Assembly: GCA_051453625.1 (NCBI GenBank) | Contig: JBOZIK010000001.1 | Location: 18,410,138 to 18,443,756 of the forward strand | Reading direction: 5' to 3' | From: Welwitschia mirabilis | Lineage: Eukaryota > Gnetophyta > Gnetopsida > Welwitschiales | DNA length: 33,619 bases | Shown: one piece after another, positions 11,700 to 20,469 of the stretch | Position numbering within the stretch: the stretch's first letter is position 1 | Layout of the letters: each line of letters opens with the position of its first letter | Program-made: the position numbers and the translations under genes | Notes under the pieces: model-generated | Databases searched by the model: none | What the model was told of the DNA's origin: nothing | What the model saw: the letters and a program-made list of their open reading frames with translations, nothing else

Positions 11700-13440
11700 T
11701 TTTTGAAAAGGGTAAATACCAAAGTCTTTGCCCAATTGATTTTAGAGCTAAATAGAATAATAATAAAGATCAATTTCAGAGAGCAGTTGCTTAATTACAA
11801 CTTGAGAATTTTTAATTAGGAAGGAGTCATTTACAAAGTGCATGTTGATAAGCTACTTTAGATTTTTAGCAAGATAGATACCATGAATGAGGTTCTTTTG
11901 CTAGTCATTCTAAACAACATGACATAAAAAGCATATTGCAATAATAAAAAGAGAGGAAGCCAAAAGACATCCTTGGCTTATAGATCTTTTAATAAGAAAG
12001 GTGGAACTAATACTTCCTATAATGGTAACACAAGCATTTGCATCTTTAAAAAATAATTTACCTTATGAATGAAAATCTTTCCAAATCCTAGCGTCCTATG
12101 CAAGGTAAGCTAAGGTTCTATTCAATTTTATCATAGTATTGTGGATAATCAAGTTTAAGGAAGACAATATCTTTATTAATATCGTTTTCCAATGTTAAAA
12201 CTTTTCAAGCAGATACAGTATTATTAACAATATATCTACCTTGAACAGAACCACTTCACACAATACAAATAATATCAAGTGGGATAGTCTTTGACTGATT
12301 AGCTCAAAATTTAGCTAAATTTTTATGAAAAACATTATGTAATTGGCCTCTAATTGGAAAGAGAATGTCCATGACTTGATTTTGGCACAAAATGAATGAT
12401 ACTTTAATTAATCTTTGGATATAAGTTGCCTTCATCTAAGACTTCGGGAAGTACCTTGAAGTAGTATTTTCCAATAATATCCCAATGGTTATTATAAAAT
12501 TCTAGAGAAAAACCATTTTTTCAAGGAGCGTTACTAGTAGCCATGTTAAAGCGAGCTGCTTTTAACGCCTTATCAGTAATATCTTTCAACATTGGGTCAG
12601 GTATGTGATTCCACCATTTTAAAGTCTTTTACACTTGATCTTTTAATTATTTATTCAAATTTAGAGAATCAATTGAAATAGAAGCATGTGCATTTTGTGA
12701 AACTACAGGCTTATTTAGATATTAGCTTCTTTCCCGTTGTTGGATGAATAAAACTAGATACCATGAGTTGTTGGTGTTTTATGCTTCTTATGAAGTATTT
12801 TGACAAATGAACGTTGAAGAGAAACAAGTTTAAGCTCGTTCTTGTGAAGTTCATCAATAGACTTCTTTCATTCTAACAAGGGATAATGCTTAAGCAAATG
12901 ACCTTCTCTTTGGCGATAGTTACGTGAATTTAGAAGATTAAAGTAAACAACCTATTATTGATTAGTAATAGGACTAGCATTAAGGGATAAAACTTTCTTT
13001 CTAATATTCAAATCCATATCTATGAAGTACATTGTTCTAGCTCCTAACAAGAGAGAGGATTTAAGTATCAATGAACGGGCTAAGAAGCTTAACAATCTCA
13101 AGCTCAAAGTTTTTAAAAATAGGAGGCAAATAGTAAGTCTATAGAACAAGGCATAGACACATGATGGTGTTTTGGAGCATTAACATCAAAATTTGGTTTC
13201 CATTATCAAACTATAAAATAGCATGGTGATGAGCAATATTACATAAACAGAATTGCTTTCTCTATAATAGAGGTTTTAAAGAACTCAAACTAGTAAAAAA
13301 TTCCAAGCAAAATATTTTGCATGCAAGGCTAGGATAGTTATTCATTTGAGGAGATAACTTAAGATTTGCAAGAAAATATATCACCAGGAAAGATCAACAA
13401 CATGTTGCTCAAATAAATTATCAAGCATGATAAAACCAAA
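11700..13440 (-). mobile_element. Degenerate plant L1-type LINE (reverse transcriptase region)
   Basis: Read on the minus strand across several frames, the order of motifs is that of a non-LTR reverse transcriptase: GSVQGRYIVNNT (about 12205-12250), FLKLDYPQYYDKIE (about 12122-12165, holding the first catalytic Asp), ISQGCLLASSLF (about 11948-11985) and MHFVNDSFLIKNS (about 11806-11845, the palm motif normally F/YADD). An internal stretch (about 12780-12930) resembles the usual linker between endonuclease and RT. Many stops and frameshifts show that it is a fossil. Limits are approximate; no target-site duplication or poly-A tail was identified. Confidence 0.7.
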
Positions 13441-14544
13441 ATCTATACCTACTATTTTGCCTTGGAATTATCCAGTGAGGTTCTTTCAGATTCATATTCA
13501 ATAGTGTTTACAATATTTGAAATGCCCATTGCAAAGTTTAAGAGCCTTATATCATTATATTTATAAAAGACCCTCTCTGGTTTGCATCCAAGTCTTCATA
13601 ATTTCATAAGTTTATTTCATTATGTATAAATTTCTCTATTACTAGAAAGGTTTGGGTAAGATGTATCAAGTTTAAACTATTTAAAAGTTTCTCATATAAA
13701 TACTAATTAAAAATAAACACTTTAAAAAGTTGTAGAAACAAGACTTAATTGAGAATCAATAGACAAGTTGTAAACACCTAAATAAAATGAAGATAGAAAG
13801 TGAGTGAATCATAATCCCATTAATATGATAAGCGTATTTTTATCCAACAAAAACTTGCCATACATTCTAACAATCAAGAGAGTAATATTTGTTAAGAAGA
13901 CATCCTATATAGATTTAAGTGGGGTTATACTTTAATTTACTTTCATTTTAGTGTCTTTAGTTTGAACATTATATTTCTACACTTAGCGAACTCCATTATA
14001 TACAGGTGGATAAGTATAAATAGATGTATTATTTCTTAGTTAAATTAATGTAATAGGATATCAGTCATACTTTTGAAAATGCAAAAATCAGATATTCAAA
14101 AATGATGATGTCACTAATATGGAGGCAATAACGTTTATGCCTTGAAATTGTGCAAGATAAAAAAAAAAAACCAAAATTGCATTGATTGTATGCAAAAAAT
14201 AAAATAAGAGGTTCTAGGAAAATGATAAAATAATTTTATTCCCATTCTGGGAATGGTCTAGGAAGTTCACCCTTAATCCCTTGAAATAGAGAAGACAAAA
14301 TGAACCATAAAAAGAAAAAAAAGGATGAGTCCTTATTACAAGTAATGTTTAATAGTTTAGTTTAGCTACAAGACAATGGGATCAACTTCCTTTAATTGCT
14401 TAGTTGGTTTCTAAGTTTATAGATGTTGCATCACCACCAAGGACTTTTAAGCCTTCATTTATCATGTTTCTTGACGAAGATATCTACTACTTATTAACTC
14501 GCATCAAGCTAAGTTATCTTGATTTATTTTCCTTTTATTAAATA
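13441..14544. other. No supported gene
   Basis: Very AT-rich with stops in all frames and an A-run at 14159-14170. No domain motif was found. Confidence 0.35.
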
Positions 14545-14977
14545 ATGAGTTAAATGATTCTTAATGCGAATGGGTTTCGCTTTATCATGATGCACTAGTT
14601 TATCAATCATGGTAATTACACTAGCATTCTCAGATTACATGTGACTTGATCACTATATCTTTAGCCCTATCTTGTGTTGAAATGGCTCTAAAAAGAAAAA
14701 TTGTGACATTACTTACGTTATTGTTACATATTCTACTTCGGTAATAGAAGGAACAATATGAAATCATGAGTTAAATGATTCTTAATGTGAATGGGTTTTG
14801 CTTTATCATGATGCACTAGTTTATCAAACATGGTAATTACACTAGCATTGTCACATTACATGTGACTTGATCATTGTATGTTTAGCCCTATCTTGTGTCA
14901 GAATGTCTCTAAGAAGAAAAATTGTGATGTTACTAATGTTGTTGTTACATATTGTACTTCAGTAATAGAAAGAACAA
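14545..14977. repeat. 221-bp tandem duplication inside the copia remnant
   Basis: Both units begin ATGAGTTAAATGATTCTTAA and end near TAATAGAA(G/A)GAACAA. They differ by scattered substitutions (for example GCGAATGGGTTTCG versus GTGAATGGGTTTTG), so the duplication is old but younger than the element. Confidence 0.85.
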
Positions 14978-15160
14978 GAGTGTCTCATTTCTTGGAGGAT
15001 TATATGATTGGATCGACATCTAGGAAGAAGTAATTGCCTAACGTTATATTCCAATCATCTTGATCTACTACTAAATCTACATTGGGATAGCCATAAGACA
15101 TTTGTTTTGTAATAGATTGAATTGTAGTTCATTGTATCTTTTAAGTACCTAGGGAATTTT
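14545..15160 (-). mobile_element. Ty1/copia RT-RNase H remnant with duplicated RNase H segment
   Basis: On the minus strand the upstream end reads LKYLRGTMNY, then GYPNVDLVVDQDDWNITLGN, then SSKK-DTLVLSITEVQY, matching the copia order RYLKGT / GYsDaDwagd / SSKKQ-tvalStTEAEY. The RNase H core follows as CDNASVITMFDKLVHHDKAK and IHIKNHL. Stops and shifts show it is dead. The RNase H part occurs twice head to tail: 14545-14765 and 14766-14977, period 221 bp. The LTRs of this element were not located. Confidence 0.75.
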
Positions 15161-15612
15161 AGTTTAGCTTTGAGATGTGATGACCAAGGAGTTTTGTGTG
15201 AAGTGATATAGCTAAAATATTGAGAATTTTAGTTCAAATTAGGAATTGATAAGAAACATTAGGATTTCAACTATTGACTGATAAAATTTAGGATCAACTA
15301 AAGGTCACTCCTTGTCTTTGCTAAAACAAGAGTCAAGTGGTAACAAAGTAAGGAAGGTTTCACAATTGATCATTTTATACATTTTTAGCATGACAATCAT
15401 AAATTTGTTTTATGATATGATAATTTATGATGGTATAATTTGTGATGGTTCTTTAATGACATAAAACCTAAGAAAATGAATCAAGAATCCAAGGTCAGAC
15501 ATTTCATATTTGGATTCATTAGGTGAAGAAAGCTCTTTGTTTATGAATAACATATGGAAACAACAATCAAGTTATTTTTAAGTATAGAATAAAGAATCTC
15601 TCATATTTCTAA
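15161..15612. other. No supported gene; between copia remnant and LTR-like repeat
   Basis: The minus-strand reverse transcriptase core expected upstream of the copia RNase H is not recognisable here, so it is either deleted or too decayed. Confidence 0.3.
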
Positions 15613-16165
15613 TGTAAAAAATGTATGCTAAAATTAATCATAAATCCTATGATAAGCAAATAGATATGTAAAAAGTAAGAGTTTTTATGATAAGTATTTA
15701 TCATGTTGTAATGCATACATTCCTTTATGACTTGTGGAAGCATGTGAAACTTAAAACTTTTTGTGACTGACATACCCTTGAGAGTACAACCACAATGATC
15801 GTCCAAATAAATGATTTAATTATGTCGAGGGCCTCATAGTATGCTAATCAAGTCATTCGAAAGGTTTAAACTCATGACCTCTTAAAGGCAGCACAAGTGT
15901 TCTACTAGCTAGACTACCATCTTGTTGGTTTTCCGTAATGATTTTTGTTAATGGTTTTTAAGTATTAGGAAAAGACATGAAGCTACCTATATAACTGATA
16001 TATTAAATTAAAAGGAGTACTAAAATCATTAGAAAATTTAGTTAGGAATCAATGTTGTTGAAAGGGAAAGTCATGTCTTTAGTATGAATAATATACAACA
16101 AAAAGTGAGAATCATGATCATACAACATAGATCTTGTAGAATTCCCACTTGTATGAAGCTACCAT
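15613..16165 (+). repeat. LTR-like direct repeat, left copy, with an internal insert
   Basis: Matches 19119-19480 in the same orientation. Shared stretches include CATAAATCCTA-GATAAGCAAA, GATTTTTGTT and GATCATACAAC. About 215 bases (roughly 15725-15936) have no counterpart in the right copy and contain a tRNA-like sequence. The start TGTAAAAAATGTATGCTA aligns with TGTTGTGGATTGATGCTA of the right copy. No primer binding site was found after it. Confidence 0.55.
15861..15925 (-). mobile_element. tRNA-like SINE remnant inside the left LTR-like repeat
   Basis: On the minus strand an A-box-like GGTAGTCTAGCTAGTAGAAC (about 15899-15918) is followed by a B-box-like GAGTTTAAACC (about 15863-15873) at tRNA-like spacing. 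The surrounding insert of about 215 bp is absent from the paired repeat at 19.1 kb, as expected for a SINE insertion. A GTAATG occurs on both sides (15708, 15935) and may be a target-site duplication. Confidence 0.5.
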
Positions 16166-16695
16166 CCTTAATAAGTCATATGAGCTATAGTCTTTTGTGT
16201 TTGATTTGCTTTTGGGGGTTTGGATGTGTTGGACCAAAACTGTAGTACAACAACATAAAAGGCAAACATACTTATCAAACAAAAATAACAAAGCTTTAAA
16301 GTCTATAGTTTATTTTTTAAAAAAAAAAAGTTAAAAATAATTTGCAATATTTTGATAATTATTATAGCTGTGATCAAAAATCTTCAAACCATTTTATAAA
16401 TAATATTTCATGAACATTAAACCAATAAAGTACTCTTTCTTGTTCCATGATTTTTCCCTTCTAATAGGACATATGGTCTACATCCACAAGATTGTTACAA
16501 AGGTTAATATTTGTTGACAATATGGAAAAGTTTTGCTCTTTATCTTTGTAAGGTAAAAGCTGTTGGATTTGAACCACGAAGGGTATTCTCAAATCTTTGA
16601 TGGCAATTGAATTAGATTTTATAGGATTAACTCCATTAACTGTCTGGGTACTTTGCAATTCTACAATACTAATTTTTTTTGTTGAAAAACTTTTT

Positions 16696-16757
16696 CAAGA
16701 ATCAAACCCACAACTACAAAGTAATTGGAACACTCCTTAACCATTAAGATGTCTCCA
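16696..16757 (-). mobile_element. tRNA-like SINE remnant
   Basis: On the minus strand, ATCTTAATGGTTAAGGAGTG resembles an A box and its flank, and GTGGGTTTGATTCTTG resembles a B box. Together they look like the head of a tRNA-derived SINE rather than a functional tRNA gene, because the acceptor stem does not pair. Confidence 0.4.
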
Positions 16758-16826
16758 AAAAAAACCTGTAATACTAATTTTATATAAACTTATTAATCTA
16801 ATTAATAATTTAAATAAAGATATTAA

Positions 16827-16904
16827 AACTGTAACGTTAGCAGAAATATCTACATGGTATAGTAGAACTGTAATGTTAGCAGAGATCTCTATACCGTATC
16901 ACAG
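16827..16904. repeat. 39-bp tandem duplication
   Basis: Two adjacent 39-base units, each starting AACTGTAA(C/T)GTTAGCAGA, at 16827-16865 and 16866-16904, diverged towards their right ends. Confidence 0.65.
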
Positions 16905-17144
16905 CGGACCAAAAACCCTTATGAATCTATCTAAAAAAAGAATTATTTCAAAAATTCTTTGTGATTATAATAGAGAATTATGTAAAAAACTCAGATTCCA
17001 AACTGAATTATTATGATACCAAAATAAGGCACGTAAAAACATGTCTGCAAGTGTCAGCTCTGTAAAACTCTTTTCCTGAAAAAAGAGGAAGACGCGATGG
17101 TTGTCAGCATTTCAGGGGGTTACTTATGAAGGCATGAAGAAGGC

Positions 17145-17513
17145 CTAACAACCTAAAAGACATGCAAATTGTGGCTTTGATCTTGGGCAGTGACCTTTGT
17201 AGGCAATGTCAGATAACAGATTTATATCAAGATAAACAGGAAGTAGAAAACCTGGTTTTTCTTTCTTTAAGGCAGCCATTGTATTATGCATTTTGTTGGT
17301 CAGCCAAACCGGGAAGAGAACCAACATTTGCAAGGGAGGAGACCTCTGCAAAAATCCGTCATAGAAAAAGGGCTTTACTGATTCATAAATGGCGCCCAGG
17401 ACTTCATGCGCGTAGCTTTCAAGCCTGGAAGCCAGCCCTAGGTAGAAACAGAAGAGGGTGGTAGACACTGAAGAAATGCAAGCGCCAGAAGCGAAGAGGT
17501 TAGAGATCTCCAT
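17145..17513 (-). other. Unassigned 122-codon open frame
   Basis: An ATG-initiated minus-strand frame with a hydrophobic N-terminal stretch (about residues 10-30) and protein-like middle (SRLESYAHEVLGAIYESVKP). The plus strand is also open over 100 codons here (17162-17464), so composition rather than coding may explain it. I recognise no family and see no convincing splice partner. It lies between the two LTR-like repeats. Confidence 0.2.
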
Positions 17514-17646
17514 TCTGGAATTTCCAAGCCACTACTAAAAGAATAGTTCCAACGTATTCCTGGATTGTTACTCCATTGATACGTTTCCTATACTTCGGAT
17601 TGTCTCTCATATAACTTCTGAAAGGAAGAAGAAACAGTGATGCAAG

Positions 17647-18118
17647 TTAATCTGTGATAAAGATGAAGCCCAGACGGAAACAATTCAGGAAAAACTCTCA
17701 AAGACCAAATTCATAAAAGTAATGTGTTCATGCAGCTAGCCGTCAACTTGGGTGCAAAAGCCATGATCAATTTTGTCAGAGCATTGATGAAAATCAAGTA
17801 ATTGAAAAGCCTTCTTGAGATTTCAAAGATTAATTCAAGTGAGCTCAGAAGCTTAATGTAAAAACTCCTGAAAGGAAGTGTAGATAGTATTTTGTTTTGC
17901 AGGAAAACGTGCAGTTAAGAAAAGATTTGGATGAAACTACTATGGAATTACTTAGATCCCATAAGAAAGAAGATAAAAAGACTGCTCAGATTATTGTGCT
18001 TCAACTTCAATTGGATAATTTAGCTCATAAGAAGAAAAACTTAGGGAGAAAAGCACAAAATTTGAACAGAAAATCTCAGAATCAGTGTGTCTCACAGCAA
18101 GATCTTATGCCAAGCTAG
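17647..18118 (+). CDS. Partial two-exon coiled-coil protein, 3' end
   Basis: The 3' exon, 17903-18118, follows a good acceptor (TTTTGTTTTGCAG) and reads ENVQLRKDLDETTMELL... to a TAG at 18116-18118. It is charged, Leu/Lys/Gln-rich and heptad-like over about its first 45 residues, so a coiled coil is likely. An upstream piece, 17647-17718 (KDEAQTETIQEKLSKTKFIK), ends at a GTAATG donor in phase 0 and joins in frame across a 184-bp intron. The start of that upstream exon is uncertain, and exons further 5' were not found. The protein family is not recognised. It sits between LTR-like repeats beside a 434-bp gap, so it may be a real gene end or a captured fragment. Confidence 0.35.
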
Positions 18119-18319
18119 GAAGGGCTTGATGTGATGAGCCCAAGGACCCGTGTGGGGTTGATGATAATATGAACACTTTCAACAACATTTGAGTGCAGAT
18201 TTTGATGATCAGCCTTGAGACAAATATGTATGTTGAAAATGTTCCAAAATATAATTGAAAAGGATATTTTGTATGTTTCAGAAACATCATAATGAGAGAA
18301 AATTCTTGCTTATATTTGT

Positions 18320-18753
18320 NNNNNNNNNNNNNNNNNNNNNNNNNNNNNNNNNNNNNNNNNNNNNNNNNNNNNNNNNNNNNNNNNNNNNNNNNNNNNNNNN
18401 NNNNNNNNNNNNNNNNNNNNNNNNNNNNNNNNNNNNNNNNNNNNNNNNNNNNNNNNNNNNNNNNNNNNNNNNNNNNNNNNNNNNNNNNNNNNNNNNNNNN
18501 NNNNNNNNNNNNNNNNNNNNNNNNNNNNNNNNNNNNNNNNNNNNNNNNNNNNNNNNNNNNNNNNNNNNNNNNNNNNNNNNNNNNNNNNNNNNNNNNNNNN
18601 NNNNNNNNNNNNNNNNNNNNNNNNNNNNNNNNNNNNNNNNNNNNNNNNNNNNNNNNNNNNNNNNNNNNNNNNNNNNNNNNNNNNNNNNNNNNNNNNNNNN
18701 NNNNNNNNNNNNNNNNNNNNNNNNNNNNNNNNNNNNNNNNNNNNNNNNNNNNN
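18320..18753. other. Assembly gap (434 N) with identical flanks
   Basis: A run of 434 undetermined bases. The 14 bases before it (TTGCTTATATTTGT, 18306-18319) are repeated exactly just after it (18754-18767), as when two contigs overlap but were not merged. Confidence 0.98.
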
Positions 18754-18794
18754 TTGCTTATATTTGTCATGGATAACTTTGTTCATGGATTGAG

Positions 18795-18865
18795 CTTGGT
18801 GCATAGCTTAGTTGGTTGAAACCCATTTATAAGGAAGGACCCTCAAATGTCTCAGGTTTTAATTA
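18795..18865 (+). mobile_element. tRNA-like sequence, possible SINE head
   Basis: ATAGCTTAGTTGGTTG (about 18803-18818) fits a tRNA A box, and CAGGTTTTAATT (about 18853-18864) is a weak B box. The cloverleaf is not convincing, so a SINE remnant is more likely than a tRNA gene. Confidence 0.3.
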
Positions 18866-19118
18866 AATAAAATTGAAACAAAGGGATATTAATCTATAGA
18901 TCATTAAACAAAAATAAATAATGATTTTGGTACGTTTGAAAGAATTTGAAAAAAGAAAAAAGGAAAATTTTCAATGCAAAAATTGATTCTTACTCTAAGT
19001 GGACCTACTTAATTGCAAAAATACAAAGATATATATGATTTTGTCATAAATGAGTAAGAGAAAAACCTTTTGTCAATAACAAGATAATTCCTATAAGGGA
19101 TTTGTGAGTAAGAGGGAG

Positions 19119-19480
19119 TGTTGTGGATTGATGCTAAGGTTACTCATAAATCCTAGGATAAGCAAACAAGCATGTAAAATGTAAGAGGTTTTATAATTAG
19201 TATCTTTCATATTGTAATGAATACCATTTTTGGTGATTTTTGTTGCTAATTATTTAAGAAAAGATGCAATACTAATTACAAATATTGATATAGTAAATTA
19301 AAAAGGTGATTAAAATCATAATAAATTTAATTAGGTATAAATATCAATAAAATCAAAAGTTGCATCTTATAGATATTATAAGTATGAAATTCCATAGTAT
19401 CAATAAAAAGAATAAATTTCTTTCATGAAATCTGAGAATCTTGATCATACAACGTAAATCTACTAGTTCCTTGTTTTGTA
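19119..19480 (+). repeat. LTR-like direct repeat, right copy, preceded by a polypurine tract
   Basis: TGTTGTGGATTGATGC starts directly after the purine tract AAGAGGGAG (about 19110-19118), the normal arrangement at a copia 3' LTR. The sequence matches 15613-16165 without the latter's tRNA-like insert. The right end is vague; similarity fades near 19465-19485. No gag-pol frames lie between the two copies, so any element they bound would be non-autonomous. Confidence 0.55.
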
Positions 19481-20469
19481 TTTTCTATCAATAATTTGAT
19501 GGAAGAGAATCCGATTTCAAAAATAAATAAATAAATCTTAGCAGTTTATGTGTATAGTAGAAAGAATGAATTTTATTAAAGTTGCTATTCTTTAAATTAT
19601 TTAAACTTCATGTAGGAGTTCTCCAAGAATTTCTGTTACTTACTCTACAGTAACATATTGCACTTTGGAAGTTTCGTTTAAAACTAGTTTCATCTCCTCT
19701 TGATGTTCATCGGTATCTACTGTGTTGCAACCATTGGATTCTATGTCATGTCAACTGATTTATTACACACAGACAATTATGTTGATCCTTTCTAGATGAA
19801 TTGAAAGTTTCTGATAATTTTTGCATTCAAATGATTTTCGTGCTTGCTTTTGATGTAGCAATATACTCACATTTTGCTGAAGGGTTTATTGTAGTTTGAG
19901 CACTAAAATGTATGAAGATTCCAAAAATGTAATCTTGTACAGGATTCTTAGTGTCCTTAAAATCACCAAAATCTAAATGTGCAAATGCTGTCAACTCAAC
20001 TTGATGATTCTCTTGAAAAACTATAGACAAAACTCTTTATTTACTTCCTTCAAACTTGCATGATTGGATGATATTGACTTCACTTGGGATTAATCATATT
20101 GTGAGAGAACAAAAATAAATAAAGCAACCTTATAGATGCTTAATTTGAGCTTTAGACAAAAAAATTACTAGAACTACATAATAGAAGTGGATATATATTC
20201 CATAATAAAATTAATCCTAACACACTAGGGGGTGCTTTCTCGCAAGCATTTTCCTTTGGAGAATTTTACTAAGGAATTCTCCAAAATATCATAAAGGGGT
20301 TCATCCTTGGCTTCTTAGATTCCTCATAACCTAGACATACATTGGACCAAGCTAGGAATTAGGTAGCTATGAAATTGATAATTACTAGTCATGTTTAGGA
20401 TATTGTCATGCCTAAGAAACTCATTCTATTCTAGATTAACTTGCTAAAGACACAGATGAGGTTCTGGTT
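19481..20469. other. No supported gene; upstream flank of a LINE
   Basis: AT-rich, with short frames only. A perfect hairpin at 20255-20285 has 11-bp arms TTTGGAGAATT/AATTCTCCAAA around a 9-base loop. The last few hundred bases may already belong to the LINE 5' region. Confidence 0.35.

Noticed and set aside
18105-18819. Long ORFs of 164-221 codons on both strands
   Set aside because: They are made almost entirely of undetermined residues across the 434-N gap.
15861-18865. tRNA-like sequences at 15.9, 16.7 and 18.8 kb as tRNA genes
   Set aside because: A- and B-box-like segments exist, but acceptor and anticodon stems do not pair. SINE remnants fit better.
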